A DNA stretch of 64,000 nt from Bacillota bacterium (lineage in GTDB: Bacteria > Bacillota > Clostridia > TANB77 > CAG-465), in the NCBI GenBank assembly GCA_023460515.1, contig JAEWPS010000059.1:1-64000 (forward strand). The letters run 5' to 3'. Made by a program: the position numbers and the translations under genes. The notes beneath the pieces are model-generated. The model saw only the letters and a program-made list of their open reading frames with translations. It searched no databases and had not been told where the DNA came from. Below, one piece after another: positions 1-9,309 of this stretch. How positions within the stretch are numbered: position 1 is the stretch's first letter; every line of letters starts with the position of its first letter.

Positions 1-2681
1 CAAATGATAGTATAGTAAATATAACAAGTAATGGTTATTATACATTCTATGCAGAAGACCAAGTTGGAAACAAACAAGTATATACATTAAATGTAACAAA
101 TGTAGACTTAACAGCACCAGTTATAGATATACAAGTAAGTCCAGAAACTACAGTCGGACTTAATGCAAATATAACAATAAATTATGGCGATTCAACAATA
201 AAGCAATATAAAGTAGGAACAAGCAATGCAACATGGACTAATTATACTGCACCATTTGCAATATCTTCATATACAATACTAGCCAATAACTGGCAAAATG
301 CAGATGGAACAGTAACAATATATGCAAAAGGAAAAGATACAGCTGGTAATGAAGTTACAGTTCAAAAGAAAGTAGTCAGTTTAGATTTAGATAGACCAAA
401 TGCACCAGTAATACAATCTAATGCAGGTTATCCGGTTCTATATGAATATGGAGTTAAACTGGATGCCACAACAACAATAACATATGATAATAGAACAGAT
501 ATAGATAATTACTACAGTATAGATAATGGCATAACATGGAATGTATATACAAGTAGTTTTAATTACCCAAGTGGTACAGTAATAGCAAAAAGCATTAAAA
601 AGACAACTGCTTTAGAAGTATCTACAAGTAAGTCAATAACAATGCCTAGTGACGCTTTAAAACCAGCAGCATATGATGAAGATTATGCAACATATTCCTC
701 AAATAGTCCGAATGGTGTAATAAAAGTAGATCCAACTATGGAAGGAAGAAAAGTAAGATTAAAATTACAATTTACAGGTGGAGAGTACTTCTCGGGATCT
801 ATAATCTTCATAAATTCAGCAGGAAGTACTATTTCACAAATAAATGTAAGTTGTCATTATGCAACAAATTATGATAGCCTATTAGCAATACCAATTGGTA
901 CTACACAAATAAAAATCTCATCAATTACAGTGAATACATATGAAATTGCTACATCAAATGAACCTACATTTACAGCAACTAAAGAATATATGTTATTACA
1001 TGCAGATCCTACAAAAGCAATAAAAACGTCATACCAGATGGTAACAGTTAATTATTTTTCTACAAGTGTACAAAGACTATATAGAATTGGAACAACTGGG
1101 GATTGGCTAAATTATCAAGATCAACCTATAAAAGTAGATGCAGGTTTAACAATATATACTAAAGGTATAGATAAAAATGGAAATGAAACTAGAATTATAT
1201 CAAGTTATACTTCAACTGTACCAGATGCTATAGGTGCACTTGCATATGATGGAAGCTATACAACTTCTTCTACGAATAGCCCTAAAGGTGTAATAAAAGT
1301 AGATGGTAGTATGATAGGTAAAAATATAAGGTTAAAATTACAATTTAGTGGCGGAGAATATTTTTCTGGAGCAATTAAATTTTTGAATTCATCATCTGGA
1401 GTAATTTCACAAATAAATGTAAGTTGTCATTATGCAACAGCTTATGATAATATAGTGACTATACCAGCAGGTACAACACTAATAAGCATAGAATCTATTA
1501 TAGTAACTACATATGAAATTGAACCTTCAAATGAACCTTCATTTGGAACAACAAATGGATATATGTTATTACATGCTGATGTTGGTAAAGCAATAAAGTC
1601 ATCATATCAGATGGTAACAGTTAATTATTTTCCAACAAGTATACAAAGACTGTATAGAATCGGTACAACTGGTGATTGGTTAAATTATCAAGATCAGCCT
1701 ATAAAAGTGAACTCAGGCTTAACAATATATGCTAAGGGTATAGATCAATATGGAAATGAAACAAGAATTGTATCTAGCTATACATCAATTGTACCAGATG
1801 CAATGGGATCGTTAGCATATGATGGAAATTATACAACATATTCCACAAATAATACAAAATCCAGAATAAAAGTAGATATTAGTATGGTAAGTAAAAGGAT
1901 AAGATTAAAATTACAATTCACTGGTGGAGAATATTTTTCGGGATATATAAAATTCTTAAATTCATCAGGTGGGATAATTTCACAAATAGATGTAAGTTGT
2001 CATTATGCAACAAATTATGATAATATAGTAACAATACCAAATGGTACTACAGAAATAAGTATAGAATCTATTACAATATTAACATTCGAAATTGAACCAG
2101 TTAATGAACCAACTTTTTCAGTATCTACAATTTATATGTTGCTACATGCAGATGATTCAAAAGCTATCAAAGCACCTTCACAATTAGTAACAATAAATTA
2201 TTTTCCAACAAGTGTGCAAAAATTATATAGTTTAGATGCAGGAGCTACTTGGTTAAACTATCCAAATGAACCAATAAAATTATCTAGTGGTTCAACAATA
2301 TATGCAAAAGGTATAGATCAATATGGTAATGTAACTAGGTTAACTTCAAGTTATACTGCAAATATTGTGGATGCTATTGGGGCACAAGCATATGATGGTA
2401 ATATAACAACATATGCGTCTAATAGTACAAAAGGTATAATACAGGTAGATCCAAGTATGATAGGTAAAAAAATAAGAATAAAATCAACATTTTATGGCGC
2501 TGAATATTCTACAGGATATATACAATTTTTAAATTCATCTAAAACTTTAATTTTGCAAATTGCAGTTGGTATTCATTATTCGGCCGGTTATGATAATATC
2601 GTAACAATACCTGCTAATACAACCGAGATAAATTTATTATCAACTACTATATATACATATGAAATTGCTGTATCACAATAA
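1..2681 (+). CDS. Repeat-built surface protein, 5'-truncated
   Basis: The reading frame is open from base 3, so the true start lies left of the window; 892 residues are visible before TAA at 2679. The first 210 or so residues hold Ig-like / OmpL47-type beta modules (for example the YKVGTSNATWTNY and TIYAKGKDTAGNE stretches). From base 669 there are three full 191-residue repeats and a 97-residue fourth. Each repeat has a block with VSCHYAT, then an OmpL47-like block with TGDWLNY and TIYAKGIDQYGNETR. Such modules are typical of secreted or wall-bound proteins that bind ligands or act as stalks. No LPXTG or SLH anchor is seen at the C-terminus, so any anchor would be in the missing N-terminal part. 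Function unknown. Confidence 0.8.
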   Translation, partial: NDSIVNITSNGYYTFYAEDQVGNKQVYTLNVTNVDLTAPVIDIQVSPETTVGLNANITINYGDSTIKQYKVGTSNATWTNYTAPFAISSYTILANNWQNADGTVTIYAKGKDTAGNEVTVQKKVVSLDLDRPNAPVIQSNAGYPVLYEYGVKLDATTTITYDNRTDIDNYYSIDNGITWNVYTSSFNYPSGTVIAKSIKKTTALEVSTSKSITMPSDALKPAAYDEDYATYSSNSPNGVIKVDPTMEGRKVRLKLQFTGGEYFSGSIIFINSAGSTISQINVSCHYATNYDSLLAIPIGTTQIKISSITVNTYEIATSNEPTFTATKEYMLLHADPTKAIKTSYQMVTVNYFSTSVQRLYRIGTTGDWLNYQDQPIKVDAGLTIYTKGIDKNGNETRIISSYTSTVPDAIGALAYDGSYTTSSTNSPKGVIKVDGSMIGKNIRLKLQFSGGEYFSGAIKFLNSSSGVISQINVSCHYATAYDNIVTIPAGTTLISIESIIVTTYEIEPSNEPSFGTTNGYMLLHADVGKAIKSSYQMVTVNYFPTSIQRLYRIGTTGDWLNYQDQPIKVNSGLTIYAKGIDQYGNETRIVSSYTSIVPDAMGSLAYDGNYTTYSTNNTKSRIKVDISMVSKRIRLKLQFTGGEYFSGYIKFLNSSGGIISQIDVSCHYATNYDNIVTIPNGTTEISIESITILTFEIEPVNEPTFSVSTIYMLLHADDSKAIKAPSQLVTINYFPTSVQKLYSLDAGATWLNYPNEPIKLSSGSTIYAKGIDQYGNVTRLTSSYTANIVDAIGAQAYDGNITTYASNSTKGIIQVDPSMIGKKIRIKSTFYGAEYSTGYIQFLNSSKTLILQIAVGIHYSAGYDNIVTIPANTTEINLLSTTIYTYEIAVSQ
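669..2678 (+). repeat. 573-bp tandem coding repeat, 3.5 copies
   Basis: The codons for AYD recur at 669, 1242, 1815 and 2388, an exact period of 573 bp (191 codons). Copies 1 to 3 are close to identical over long blocks, for example the segment encoding VSCHYAT; copy 4 is shorter and more diverged. This arrangement allows copy-number change by recombination. Confidence 0.9.
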
Positions 2682-2705
2682 AAATAAAAATTATTAATAT
2701 AAAAT

Positions 2706-2741
2706 AATAGAGACGAGTCATATTGAACTTGTCTCTATTTT
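2706..2741 (+). terminator. Terminator after the surface-protein gene
   Basis: The arms AATAGAGACGAGT (2706-2718) and ACTTGTCTCTATT (2727-2739) pair over 13 bases with one G-U pair, and a short T-rich tail follows. Confidence 0.75.
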
Positions 2742-2799
2742 ATATATACATATTGTATTTTTATTATTTTTATTATATAATATAAACAAGGTGATTTTT

Positions 2800-3552
2800 T
2801 TGGATAAACAAAAGAGAAATAAAAGCTTTCTAAATTTTTTGATACTAGTGGTTTCAATAGTAATAGTTGTATTATTATGTATATTCTTATTAGATACGAC
2901 AGGTAAAATAAATCAGGGAAGTTTTAGAGTAAGCGATTTAGTTATTTTTTCTATAGCAGATGTTAAAGACACAGAAGGGCAAAATAACGATGAAATACCT
3001 AATCAACAAAATAACACGACTGATGAAACTAAAAAGCCAATTACTAGTTTGTCGGACCTTAGGTTAGATGTTTCACAAAAGAATACAATATCCTTTTTAA
3101 TTGCAAAATCTAATGAAGTAGAATCTAGTGAAATATATATAGATACAGTTAAAATTAAGTTCCCATTAAAAGGTGAAAACATTTATATTTATCAAAGTGA
3201 AGAAAATAAAATAGATCTTAAAACTGAAAATATAAGATTAGTTTTAAATAAAGAGGATAAAGATGGTCAATATTTAATTAAATTTAATATTGATAATATA
3301 AATTGTGTAAAGGATGCTTTTATTCCACAAACACAAAATTCTATTACTTTTGATGGAACAATATTTAATATTTTAAATATAAAAATTTCAGATATTACTT
3401 TTAATGTTCAATTCAATCTAAATATACTTGATTCAACTGGTAAATTAAATATTTGCAAAGTAAATGTTAATTTACCGAATGAATTATTAATTACTCATGG
3501 GCTTAGTATTGTAAAAGAAGATATAAGAAATTTTCCATTTAGAATAAAATAG
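2800..3552 (+). CDS. Membrane-anchored protein of unknown function
   Basis: A 250-residue protein with one N-terminal membrane segment (about residues 12-33, FLNFLILVVSIVIVVLL). A low-complexity polar linker rich in N, Q and T follows, then a beta-rich extracellular part. I chose TTG at 2800 because AAGGTGA (2789-2794) lies five bases before it; the upstream GTG at 2791 is inside that ribosome site. It sits downstream of the surface-protein terminator, so it probably has its own transcript. I do not recognise the family. It has no lipobox and no sorting signal, and is probably anchored by the N-terminal helix with its body outside the cell. Confidence 0.6.
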   Translation: MDKQKRNKSFLNFLILVVSIVIVVLLCIFLLDTTGKINQGSFRVSDLVIFSIADVKDTEGQNNDEIPNQQNNTTDETKKPITSLSDLRLDVSQKNTISFLIAKSNEVESSEIYIDTVKIKFPLKGENIYIYQSEENKIDLKTENIRLVLNKEDKDGQYLIKFNIDNINCVKDAFIPQTQNSITFDGTIFNILNIKISDITFNVQFNLNILDSTGKLNICKVNVNLPNELLITHGLSIVKEDIRNFPFRIK

Positions 3553-3578
3553 AAATTAATAAAACTTTAATAAAGTAC

Positions 3579-3607
3579 TTGAATTTTTTTACTAAATAGT
3601 GTATAAT
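3579..3607 (+). promoter_or_regulatory. Sigma-A promoter of the SRP RNA
   Basis: TTGAAT (3579-3584) and TATAAT (3602-3607) are separated by 17 bases. The predicted start, 6-7 bases on, coincides with the beginning of the SRP RNA helix. Confidence 0.85.
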
Positions 3608-3613
3608 ATCTTT

Positions 3614-3697
3614 GTACCAAACAATAGGGCTTCAACGTGAACCTTGTCAGATCCGGAAGGAAGCAGCAACAGCTTGTAAGTTCTATGTGTTTGGTAC
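3614..3697 (+). ncRNA. ffs: Signal recognition particle RNA (small, 4.5S type)
   Basis: It contains the conserved SRP domain IV core (TGTCAG, then CCGGAAGGAAGCAGCA at about 3646-3668). This core forms the asymmetric loop and GGAA tetraloop bound by Ffh. The ends GTACCAAACA (3614-3623) and TGTTTGGTAC (3688-3697) pair to close the hairpin. At about 84 nt this is the short form lacking an Alu domain, as is common in many Clostridia. It lies just upstream of dnaX, a conserved Firmicutes arrangement. Confidence 0.93.
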
Positions 3698-3720
3698 ATT
3701 TTAGTATGTGGGTGATGAAT

Positions 3721-5235
3721 ATGGGTTACATAGCATTATATAGAAAATATAGACCAGATAGATTCTCAGATATTGTTGGACAAGAAAATATAACATCAAT
3801 ACTAAAGAGTCAAATAAAAAATTTAAAAACTTCTCATGCGTATATATTTAGTGGTAGTAGAGGAACAGGAAAAACCTCGGCAGCTAAAGTGTTTGCAAGA
3901 GCAATAAATTGTATGAATCCACAAGATGGTGAACCATGTAATGAATGTGAAGCATGTAAAAGTATACTCTCTGGAGATACTACTGATGTAGTTGAAATGG
4001 ATGCTGCTTCAAATAATAGTGTTGAGAATATAAGACAAATTAGAAATGAAGTTGTATATGCAGCAACATCTGTTAAATATAGAGTTTATATAATAGATGA
4101 GGTTCATATGTTAACAACAAGTGCATTTAATGCATTACTTAAAACTTTAGAAGAACCTCCTGAAAACGTTGTGTTTATTTTAGCTACAACAGAGCAACAT
4201 AAAATACCAGTAACTATACTTTCAAGATGTTTAAGATTTGAATTTTCTAAAATATCTGAGTATAATATAAAAGAAAGATTAATTCATGTTTTAAGTGAAG
4301 AAAATGTAAATTATGAGATAGAAGCAATTGAATATATTGCAAAACTTGCTGATGGAGCATTAAGAGATGCACTTAGCATATTAGATAGATGTTTATCTGA
4401 AAAAGATGAAATTTTAAAATTAATTAAAGTTGAGGAAATAATAGGGGCAACTAGTAAAGAAATATTAAAAAGTTTGGTTGATGCTATATTAAACAGAAAT
4501 AGTATTGAAGTATTAAATACTATAGATATGGTAGTAAAAAAAGGTAAAGATTTAAGACAATTGATTTATTCACTTACAGAAGAGTTTTTGGAAATTTTAA
4601 TTAATTCAGATAATATAGAAAATAGTAATAGAATAACAAATATTATAAATGAACTCTCTAGTTTAGATAATGAAATAAGACTTAGTGTAAAGCCTACTAT
4701 TTTAATAAAATCTGCTTTAGTAAGAATTAGTAATTCTTCAAGTGTTAAAACTGTGGATAATGTTATTAATAAAGTCAGCAGTTTAGATAATAACTATATA
4801 AATGATAAAATTGAAAATTTAGAAAAAGAAATTAGTAGCATAAAAGAAGTGCTTAACAATAAAAGCGTAGAAAATTTAAATAATAATATAATAGAAAAAG
4901 ATGAAAAAAAAATAGTAAGTGATAACTTAAAACCTTTTAAAAATTATGAAGATTTCAAAAATATTATACTTTCAAAAGGAAATATTAAGTTGTTCTCTAA
5001 TTTGGCGGGATCAAATATGTTTTTAACTGATGAAAATGTGGTAATTGTTACAGTTAATGAATTTGCATATAAAATGTTAGCACTTGAAGAACAAAAAAGT
5101 ATTTTTTCTAATCTTTTAAAATCTGAGTACAATATAGAAAAACCTTTAATAATAAAGCTAAAGAAACAAGTCAAAGAAAGTAAGATGGAAAAAATACTTA
5201 AAGATAGTAGTGTAGAATATACAAATTTGGATTAA
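3721..5235 (+). CDS. dnaX: DNA polymerase III subunit gamma/tau
   Basis: Clamp-loader ATPase of the replicative polymerase, 504 residues. Visible parts: the family N-terminus GYIALYRKYRP, Walker A GSRGTGKT (45-52), four zinc-binding cysteines (C64, C73, C76, C79), Walker B DEVH (126-129) and the sensor/arginine-finger motif SRC (168-170). A lysine- and asparagine-rich linker and a tau-like C-terminal domain follow. I chose ATG at 3721, with GGGTGA at 3710-3715; the frame runs open farther upstream but that stretch is the SRP RNA. It heads the dnaX-ybaB-recR operon. No slippery gamma frameshift site stands out by eye. Confidence 0.95.
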   Translation: MGYIALYRKYRPDRFSDIVGQENITSILKSQIKNLKTSHAYIFSGSRGTGKTSAAKVFARAINCMNPQDGEPCNECEACKSILSGDTTDVVEMDAASNNSVENIRQIRNEVVYAATSVKYRVYIIDEVHMLTTSAFNALLKTLEEPPENVVFILATTEQHKIPVTILSRCLRFEFSKISEYNIKERLIHVLSEENVNYEIEAIEYIAKLADGALRDALSILDRCLSEKDEILKLIKVEEIIGATSKEILKSLVDAILNRNSIEVLNTIDMVVKKGKDLRQLIYSLTEEFLEILINSDNIENSNRITNIINELSSLDNEIRLSVKPTILIKSALVRISNSSSVKTVDNVINKVSSLDNNYINDKIENLEKEISSIKEVLNNKSVENLNNNIIEKDEKKIVSDNLKPFKNYEDFKNIILSKGNIKLFSNLAGSNMFLTDENVVIVTVNEFAYKMLALEEQKSIFSNLLKSEYNIEKPLIIKLKKQVKESKMEKILKDSSVEYTNLD

Positions 5236-5253
5236 GAAGGGAATGTGAATTTA

Positions 5254-5586
5254 ATGGGTAAATTTGGTGGATTTAACGGTGGAGGCATGGGAAATATGCA
5301 AAACCTAATGAAACAAGCACAAAAAATGCAAGCTGATATGTTAAAAAAACAGCAAGAGGTTGGTGAAAAGGAATTTGAAGCATCAGCAGGTGGCGGTGCG
5401 GTAATAATAAAATGTAATGGAGATAAGATAGTAAAAGAAGTAATAATAAAACCAGAAGTTATAGCTGATGGAGATGTAGAAATGCTACAAGATTTAATAA
5501 AAGCTGCTACTAATGAAGCTCTTGGTAAGGCTGAATCTGCTATGCAATCTAATCTAGGACAATTTAATATACCTGGACTTATGTAG
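5254..5586 (+). CDS. ybaB: YbaB/EbfC nucleoid-associated protein
   Basis: A 110-residue DNA-binding protein of the YbaB/EbfC family, which forms a tweezer-like dimer on DNA. Typical features are the Gly/Met-rich start (GGFNGGGMGNM), the helical MKQAQKMQADM stretch, the central VIIKCNGD strand and the IPGLM end. ATG at 5254 gives the usual family N-terminus; a GTG at 5245 in frame sits too close to the GAAGGGA ribosome site. It lies between dnaX and recR with short gaps, the conserved replication/repair operon. Confidence 0.9.
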   Translation: MGKFGGFNGGGMGNMQNLMKQAQKMQADMLKKQQEVGEKEFEASAGGGAVIIKCNGDKIVKEVIIKPEVIADGDVEMLQDLIKAATNEALGKAESAMQSNLGQFNIPGLM

Positions 5587-5594
5587 GTATACAT

Positions 5595-6188
5595 ATGTAT
5601 TCAGATATAATAAATAAATTAATTAAACAGTTTGAAAAATTACCAGGAATAGGTCATAAGACTGCAGTAAGACTTGCATTTTATATATTAGAGTCTCCGC
5701 TAGAAACAGCAGAAGAAATGGCAAAAGTTTTAGTTGAGGCCAAGCAAAAGGTTAAACTTTGTTCGAAATGTTTTAATATAACTGAAAAAGATCCATGCGA
5801 AATTTGTTCAAATACAAAAAGGGATGAAACTATTATATGTGTTGTTGAAAGTGTTAAAGACGTTATTGCGATGGAAAGAACACATGAATTTAATGGTACA
5901 TACCATGTATTACATGGTAGTATTTCGCCAATGAACAATATAACAGCTGGAGATATAAAAGTTAAAGAACTATTAGAGAGATTAAAGGAAGTTGATGTTA
6001 AAGAAGTAATAATAGCTACTAATCCTACTATTGAAGGTGAAACTACAGCTATGTATATTTCTAGATTAATTAAACCGCTAAATATATCTGTTAGTAGAAT
6101 AGCTCATGGTATTCCAGTAGGTGGAGATATAGAATATACAGATGAAATTACATTAATAAAGGCATTAGAAGGCAGAAGAGAAATGTAA
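5595..6188 (+). CDS. recR: Recombination protein RecR
   Basis: Mediator of RecFOR-dependent loading of RecA at single-strand gaps; 197 residues, full length. Seen: an N-terminal helix-hairpin-helix (KLPGIGHKTAVRLA), the C4 zinc finger (CSKC then CEIC), a Toprim domain starting with the IICVVESVKDV strand, and the Walker-B-like C-terminal region ending EGRREM. It starts eight bases after the ybaB stop and is the last gene of the operon. bofA, which follows recR in Bacillus, is instead at 13.9 kb here. Confidence 0.95.
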   Translation: MYSDIINKLIKQFEKLPGIGHKTAVRLAFYILESPLETAEEMAKVLVEAKQKVKLCSKCFNITEKDPCEICSNTKRDETIICVVESVKDVIAMERTHEFNGTYHVLHGSISPMNNITAGDIKVKELLERLKEVDVKEVIIATNPTIEGETTAMYISRLIKPLNISVSRIAHGIPVGGDIEYTDEITLIKALEGRREM

Positions 6189-6193
6189 AAAAA

Positions 6194-6300
6194 ATTACGC
6201 TAACCATAAAATTATAAAACCTTATGGCTAGCAACCTTATTCTCGGGTATAAAAAATACTTTAGAGAAACCAAGGGAGTTATACTATCCAACATGTATTA
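6194..6300 (+). ncRNA. Possible structured leader RNA before murL
   Basis: In the 256-base gap between recR and the next gene, GCTAACCATAA (about 6198-6208) pairs with TTATGGCTAGC (about 6221-6231) with one mismatch. A second stem follows, built from CCTT/AAGG, TCTC/GAGA and GTAT/ATAC with internal loops (about 6235-6278). I could not match it to a known riboswitch or T-box, and no terminator stem with a T-run is obvious. It may be a leader of the murL-murD2 pair or chance pairing. Confidence 0.3.
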
Positions 6301-6444
6301 AATATTAATTAAAATAATCAACAATAAATTAAACAATCAGGACTTGTATAACAAAGCTATATATTAACTATATATATAGACACTAATATTATGGTTTGTT
6401 TTTAAAAACATATACATATAATATAAAAAGAAAGGTGATATTTT

Positions 6445-7821
6445 TTGAAATATAATAATGTAAAATATAATGAGTTAAGAGAAAAATATAAAGAATTTAA
6501 TTATGATAATTATTCATATGTTTTCGTAGATAATAAATTAGAAATTACATTTGAGTTTTCACAATATGATGGTATAAATTTTAAGCCAAAATGGACAATA
6601 CCAATAAGTGAAGACGAATATATAAAAAAGGATAGATCATTTCTAGATAAAATAATATTTAATCTAGGATTAGTCGAGGTTATAAGTTATTGGAAGGCTA
6701 CATGTTCGCCAATTTTAAATGTAAAATGTTCGGCTTTGAATGAACATCAAAAGAAATGGTGGAAAAAACTATATTTTAATGGTTTAGGTGAATTTTTTTA
6801 TACAAACAATATTTCTGTAAATGAAAGTGATTTTATTGATATTATATGTAATAATGAATTAGAAAAAAATGAAATTATTTTGAAAGATGATTTTGAGGGA
6901 TGTTTAATCCCAATAGGTGGAGGAAAAGACTCAATAGTTACACTAGAAACCTTAAATAAATCAAAACAAAAGTTAGATAATTTGTGCTATATTGTAAATC
7001 CAAGAGGAGCAACTATAGAAACAGCAAAAATTTCTGGATATAGAGATAAAACTGTTTCTGTAAATAGAACTATAGATAAAAATTTAATAGATTTAAATAA
7101 TAATGGTTTTCTTAATGGACACACTCCTTTTTCTGCAATTTTAGCATTTTCATCATATTTAACGGCATATTTATATGACAAGAAATTTATAACGTTGTCT
7201 AATGAATCTAGTGCTAACGAATCTAATGTTGAAGGAAGTAATGTTAATCATCAATATTCTAAAAGTATAGAATTTGAAAACGATTTTAGGGAATATGTTC
7301 AAATTTATCTGTCTGATAAAATACAATATTTTAGTTTACTAAGACCACTTAATGAATTTAAGATTGTCAAAATATTTTGTCAATATAATAAGTATTTCAA
7401 AGTTTTTAAAAGTTGTAATGTAGGCTCAAAAGAAGATATATGGTGCAATAATTGTCCTAAATGTTTATATGTTTATATAATGTTATCTGCTTTTTTATCT
7501 TTAGAAGAAATGAATGTAATTTTTGAAACTAATATGTTTGATAATATTGAACTTACAAATATTCTAGATGGTTTAGTAAGTAGCAAATTTGATAAACCAT
7601 TTGAATGTGTTGGCACAAAAGAAGAGATAAATTATGCATTGTATATAAAAATTAATAAATTAAAAGAAAATAAAAAGGAATTGCCACCATTATTATCATA
7701 CTATATGAATAATTATTCTGACATATATGATAATATATTGATTAATAATGTTAAAGATAATGTAGAAAATTATTATGATTTGGAAAACAATGTTCCAATT
7801 GAATTTAAGGAGTTAATATAG
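6445..7821 (+). CDS. murL: MurL-like UDP-MurNAc-L-Ala-L-Glu epimerase
   Basis: A 458-residue protein that resembles MurL, the enzyme that inverts the terminal L-glutamate of UDP-MurNAc-L-Ala-L-Glu to D-glutamate during peptidoglycan precursor synthesis. Supporting motifs are a PP-loop-like IPIGGGKDSIVTLE near residue 155, NPRGATIETA, VNHQYSKSIEFE, and a cysteine cluster CNNCPKC near residue 333. The start is TTG at 6445, six bases after AAAGGTGA (6431-6438). It abuts the next gene, a MurD-type ligase (stop at 7821, ATG at 7822), which is the expected MurL/MurD2 partnership. Assignment rests on motif memory plus this pairing; a generic PP-loop ATP-pyrophosphatase is the alternative. Confidence 0.78.
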   Translation: MKYNNVKYNELREKYKEFNYDNYSYVFVDNKLEITFEFSQYDGINFKPKWTIPISEDEYIKKDRSFLDKIIFNLGLVEVISYWKATCSPILNVKCSALNEHQKKWWKKLYFNGLGEFFYTNNISVNESDFIDIICNNELEKNEIILKDDFEGCLIPIGGGKDSIVTLETLNKSKQKLDNLCYIVNPRGATIETAKISGYRDKTVSVNRTIDKNLIDLNNNGFLNGHTPFSAILAFSSYLTAYLYDKKFITLSNESSANESNVEGSNVNHQYSKSIEFENDFREYVQIYLSDKIQYFSLLRPLNEFKIVKIFCQYNKYFKVFKSCNVGSKEDIWCNNCPKCLYVYIMLSAFLSLEEMNVIFETNMFDNIELTNILDGLVSSKFDKPFECVGTKEEINYALYIKINKLKENKKELPPLLSYYMNNYSDIYDNILINNVKDNVENYYDLENNVPIEFKELI

Positions 7822-9189
7822 ATGGTAGAGCAAATGATTAATAATATATATAGTTTTTTAGATGGAAAAAAAATATTGATATTAGGTTATAGTAGAGAAG
7901 GAAAGTCTACATATAATTTTATAAGAAATAGATTGAAAAATCTTAAAATATCTATATTAGATCATAATGTTATTGATAAAATTGATGATGATAATGTTGA
8001 AGTTTTTTGTGATAATGAATATGAAGAATATTTTAAAAAATTTGATATAATAATCAAAAGTCCTGGGGTACCTATAAAAAGAGAAATGTATAACAGATAT
8101 AAAGAAAAGATAGTATCCCAAACTAGTTTGTTTTTAGAGTATTCGAAAAATATGATAGTGGGTATAACTGGTACTAAAGGTAAAAGCACAACCTCATCAT
8201 TAATACACCACATACTAAAAAATTGTAATTTAAATAGTATGCTGGTGGGTAATATAGGAACTCCTATTTTATCTCAAATTAATGATATAAGTGATGATAC
8301 TATAATTGTATTTGAAATGTCATCTCATCAATTACAATATATTAACAAATCCCCTAAAATTTCAGTATTACTTAATATTTACGAGGAACATTTAGATTAC
8401 TATGAAACTTTTGAGGAGTATATATTTTCTAAAGAGAATATATATAGATTTCAAAATGAAAATGATTTGGTAATATATAATTCATCTCTAGACACTATAA
8501 ATGTTAGTAATATATTAAAAATAGGGCAAAGAAGGTTACCTATATATATAAATAATGAAAATATAAAGGAAAACAATTATGTTAATATAAAAGAAGATGT
8601 AATATTATTTAAAATTGGAGAAAAAGAGTTATCAATTGATGTAGCAGATATAGATACTGACTTAAAAGGTGCACATAATTTATATAATATAGTAATAGCT
8701 ATATCTATAGCTAATGAGATGAAATTAGAAATTAAAGATATCTTAAAGGCAATATCTTCTTTTGAAGGATTAGAACATAGGATGGAATATGTAGGAAAGT
8801 TTAATGATATCAATTATTACAATGATTCTATTGCAACTATTCCAGAAGCTACTATATGTGCTGTTAAAAGTCTAGTAAAAGTAGATACAATAATCATCGG
8901 TGGGAAAGACAGAGGAGTAAACTATTGTGAATTGGTAAACTTTTTGAATAAAAGCGAGATCGGTAAAGTATTGCTTATATCTGAAAGTGGAAAAAGAATA
9001 TATGATATGTTAGAAAAAAATAATAATAAATATATATATGCCGAAAATTTGGAAAAGGCAATAGAACTAGCAAAATTAAATACTCCTAAAAATGGAATTT
9101 GTCTACTATCACCAGCAGCGGCAAGCTATGGATATTACAAAAACTTTGAAGAAAGAGGTAACAAATTTAAAGAATTAGTTAAGAAATAA
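7822..9189 (+). CDS. murD2: MurD2-like UDP-MurNAc-L-Ala--L-Glu ligase
   Basis: A Mur ligase of 455 residues with the three-domain layout: an N-terminal Rossmann part (KKILILGYSREGKST), the central ATP-binding GITGTKGKSTTSS with VFEMSSHQL, and a C-terminal ligase domain with GLEHRMEY and the YYNDSIATIPEA stretch. It is MurD-like. Tight coupling to the murL-like gene argues that it adds L-glutamate to UDP-MurNAc-L-Ala (MurD2), with MurL then making the D-isomer. ATG at 7822 follows AAGGAG at 7808. A second copy of ordinary murD may exist elsewhere in the genome. It acts in the cytoplasm. Confidence 0.78.
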   Translation: MVEQMINNIYSFLDGKKILILGYSREGKSTYNFIRNRLKNLKISILDHNVIDKIDDDNVEVFCDNEYEEYFKKFDIIIKSPGVPIKREMYNRYKEKIVSQTSLFLEYSKNMIVGITGTKGKSTTSSLIHHILKNCNLNSMLVGNIGTPILSQINDISDDTIIVFEMSSHQLQYINKSPKISVLLNIYEEHLDYYETFEEYIFSKENIYRFQNENDLVIYNSSLDTINVSNILKIGQRRLPIYINNENIKENNYVNIKEDVILFKIGEKELSIDVADIDTDLKGAHNLYNIVIAISIANEMKLEIKDILKAISSFEGLEHRMEYVGKFNDINYYNDSIATIPEATICAVKSLVKVDTIIIGGKDRGVNYCELVNFLNKSEIGKVLLISESGKRIYDMLEKNNNKYIYAENLEKAIELAKLNTPKNGICLLSPAAASYGYYKNFEERGNKFKELVKK

Positions 9190-9200
9190 ATAATAAAGCA

Positions 9201-9232
9201 GAGGGAGAACGATTATTCAATCGTTCTCCCTC
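9201..9232 (+). terminator. Hairpin at the end of murD2
   Basis: A perfect 13-bp stem, GAGGGAGAACGAT (9201-9213) with its complement at 9220-9232, and a six-base loop. No long T-run follows, so it may instead stabilise the 3' end. Confidence 0.65.
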
Positions 9233-9293
9233 CATCTATATTAAATACTAAACTTTGAAAAATCCAAAATTTAGTATATTTCAAAACATCTAA

Positions 9294-9309
9294 CTTCCAA
9301 ATTTGGAAG
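9294..9309. repeat. 16-bp perfect palindrome
   Basis: CTTCCAAATTTGGAAG is a perfect palindrome in the gap between two convergent genes. It could be a weak hairpin or a protein-binding site; nothing nearby suggests which. Confidence 0.35.

Noticed and set aside
3637..3720. Upstream extension of the dnaX frame
   Set aside because: The stretch is the SRP RNA gene; the family N-terminus and the GGGTGA ribosome site fix the start at 3721.
6189..6444. T-box, SAM or c-di-GMP riboswitch
   Set aside because: The diagnostic sequences of these classes (for example AGGGTGGNACCGCG for T-boxes) are absent; only unspecific stems remain.
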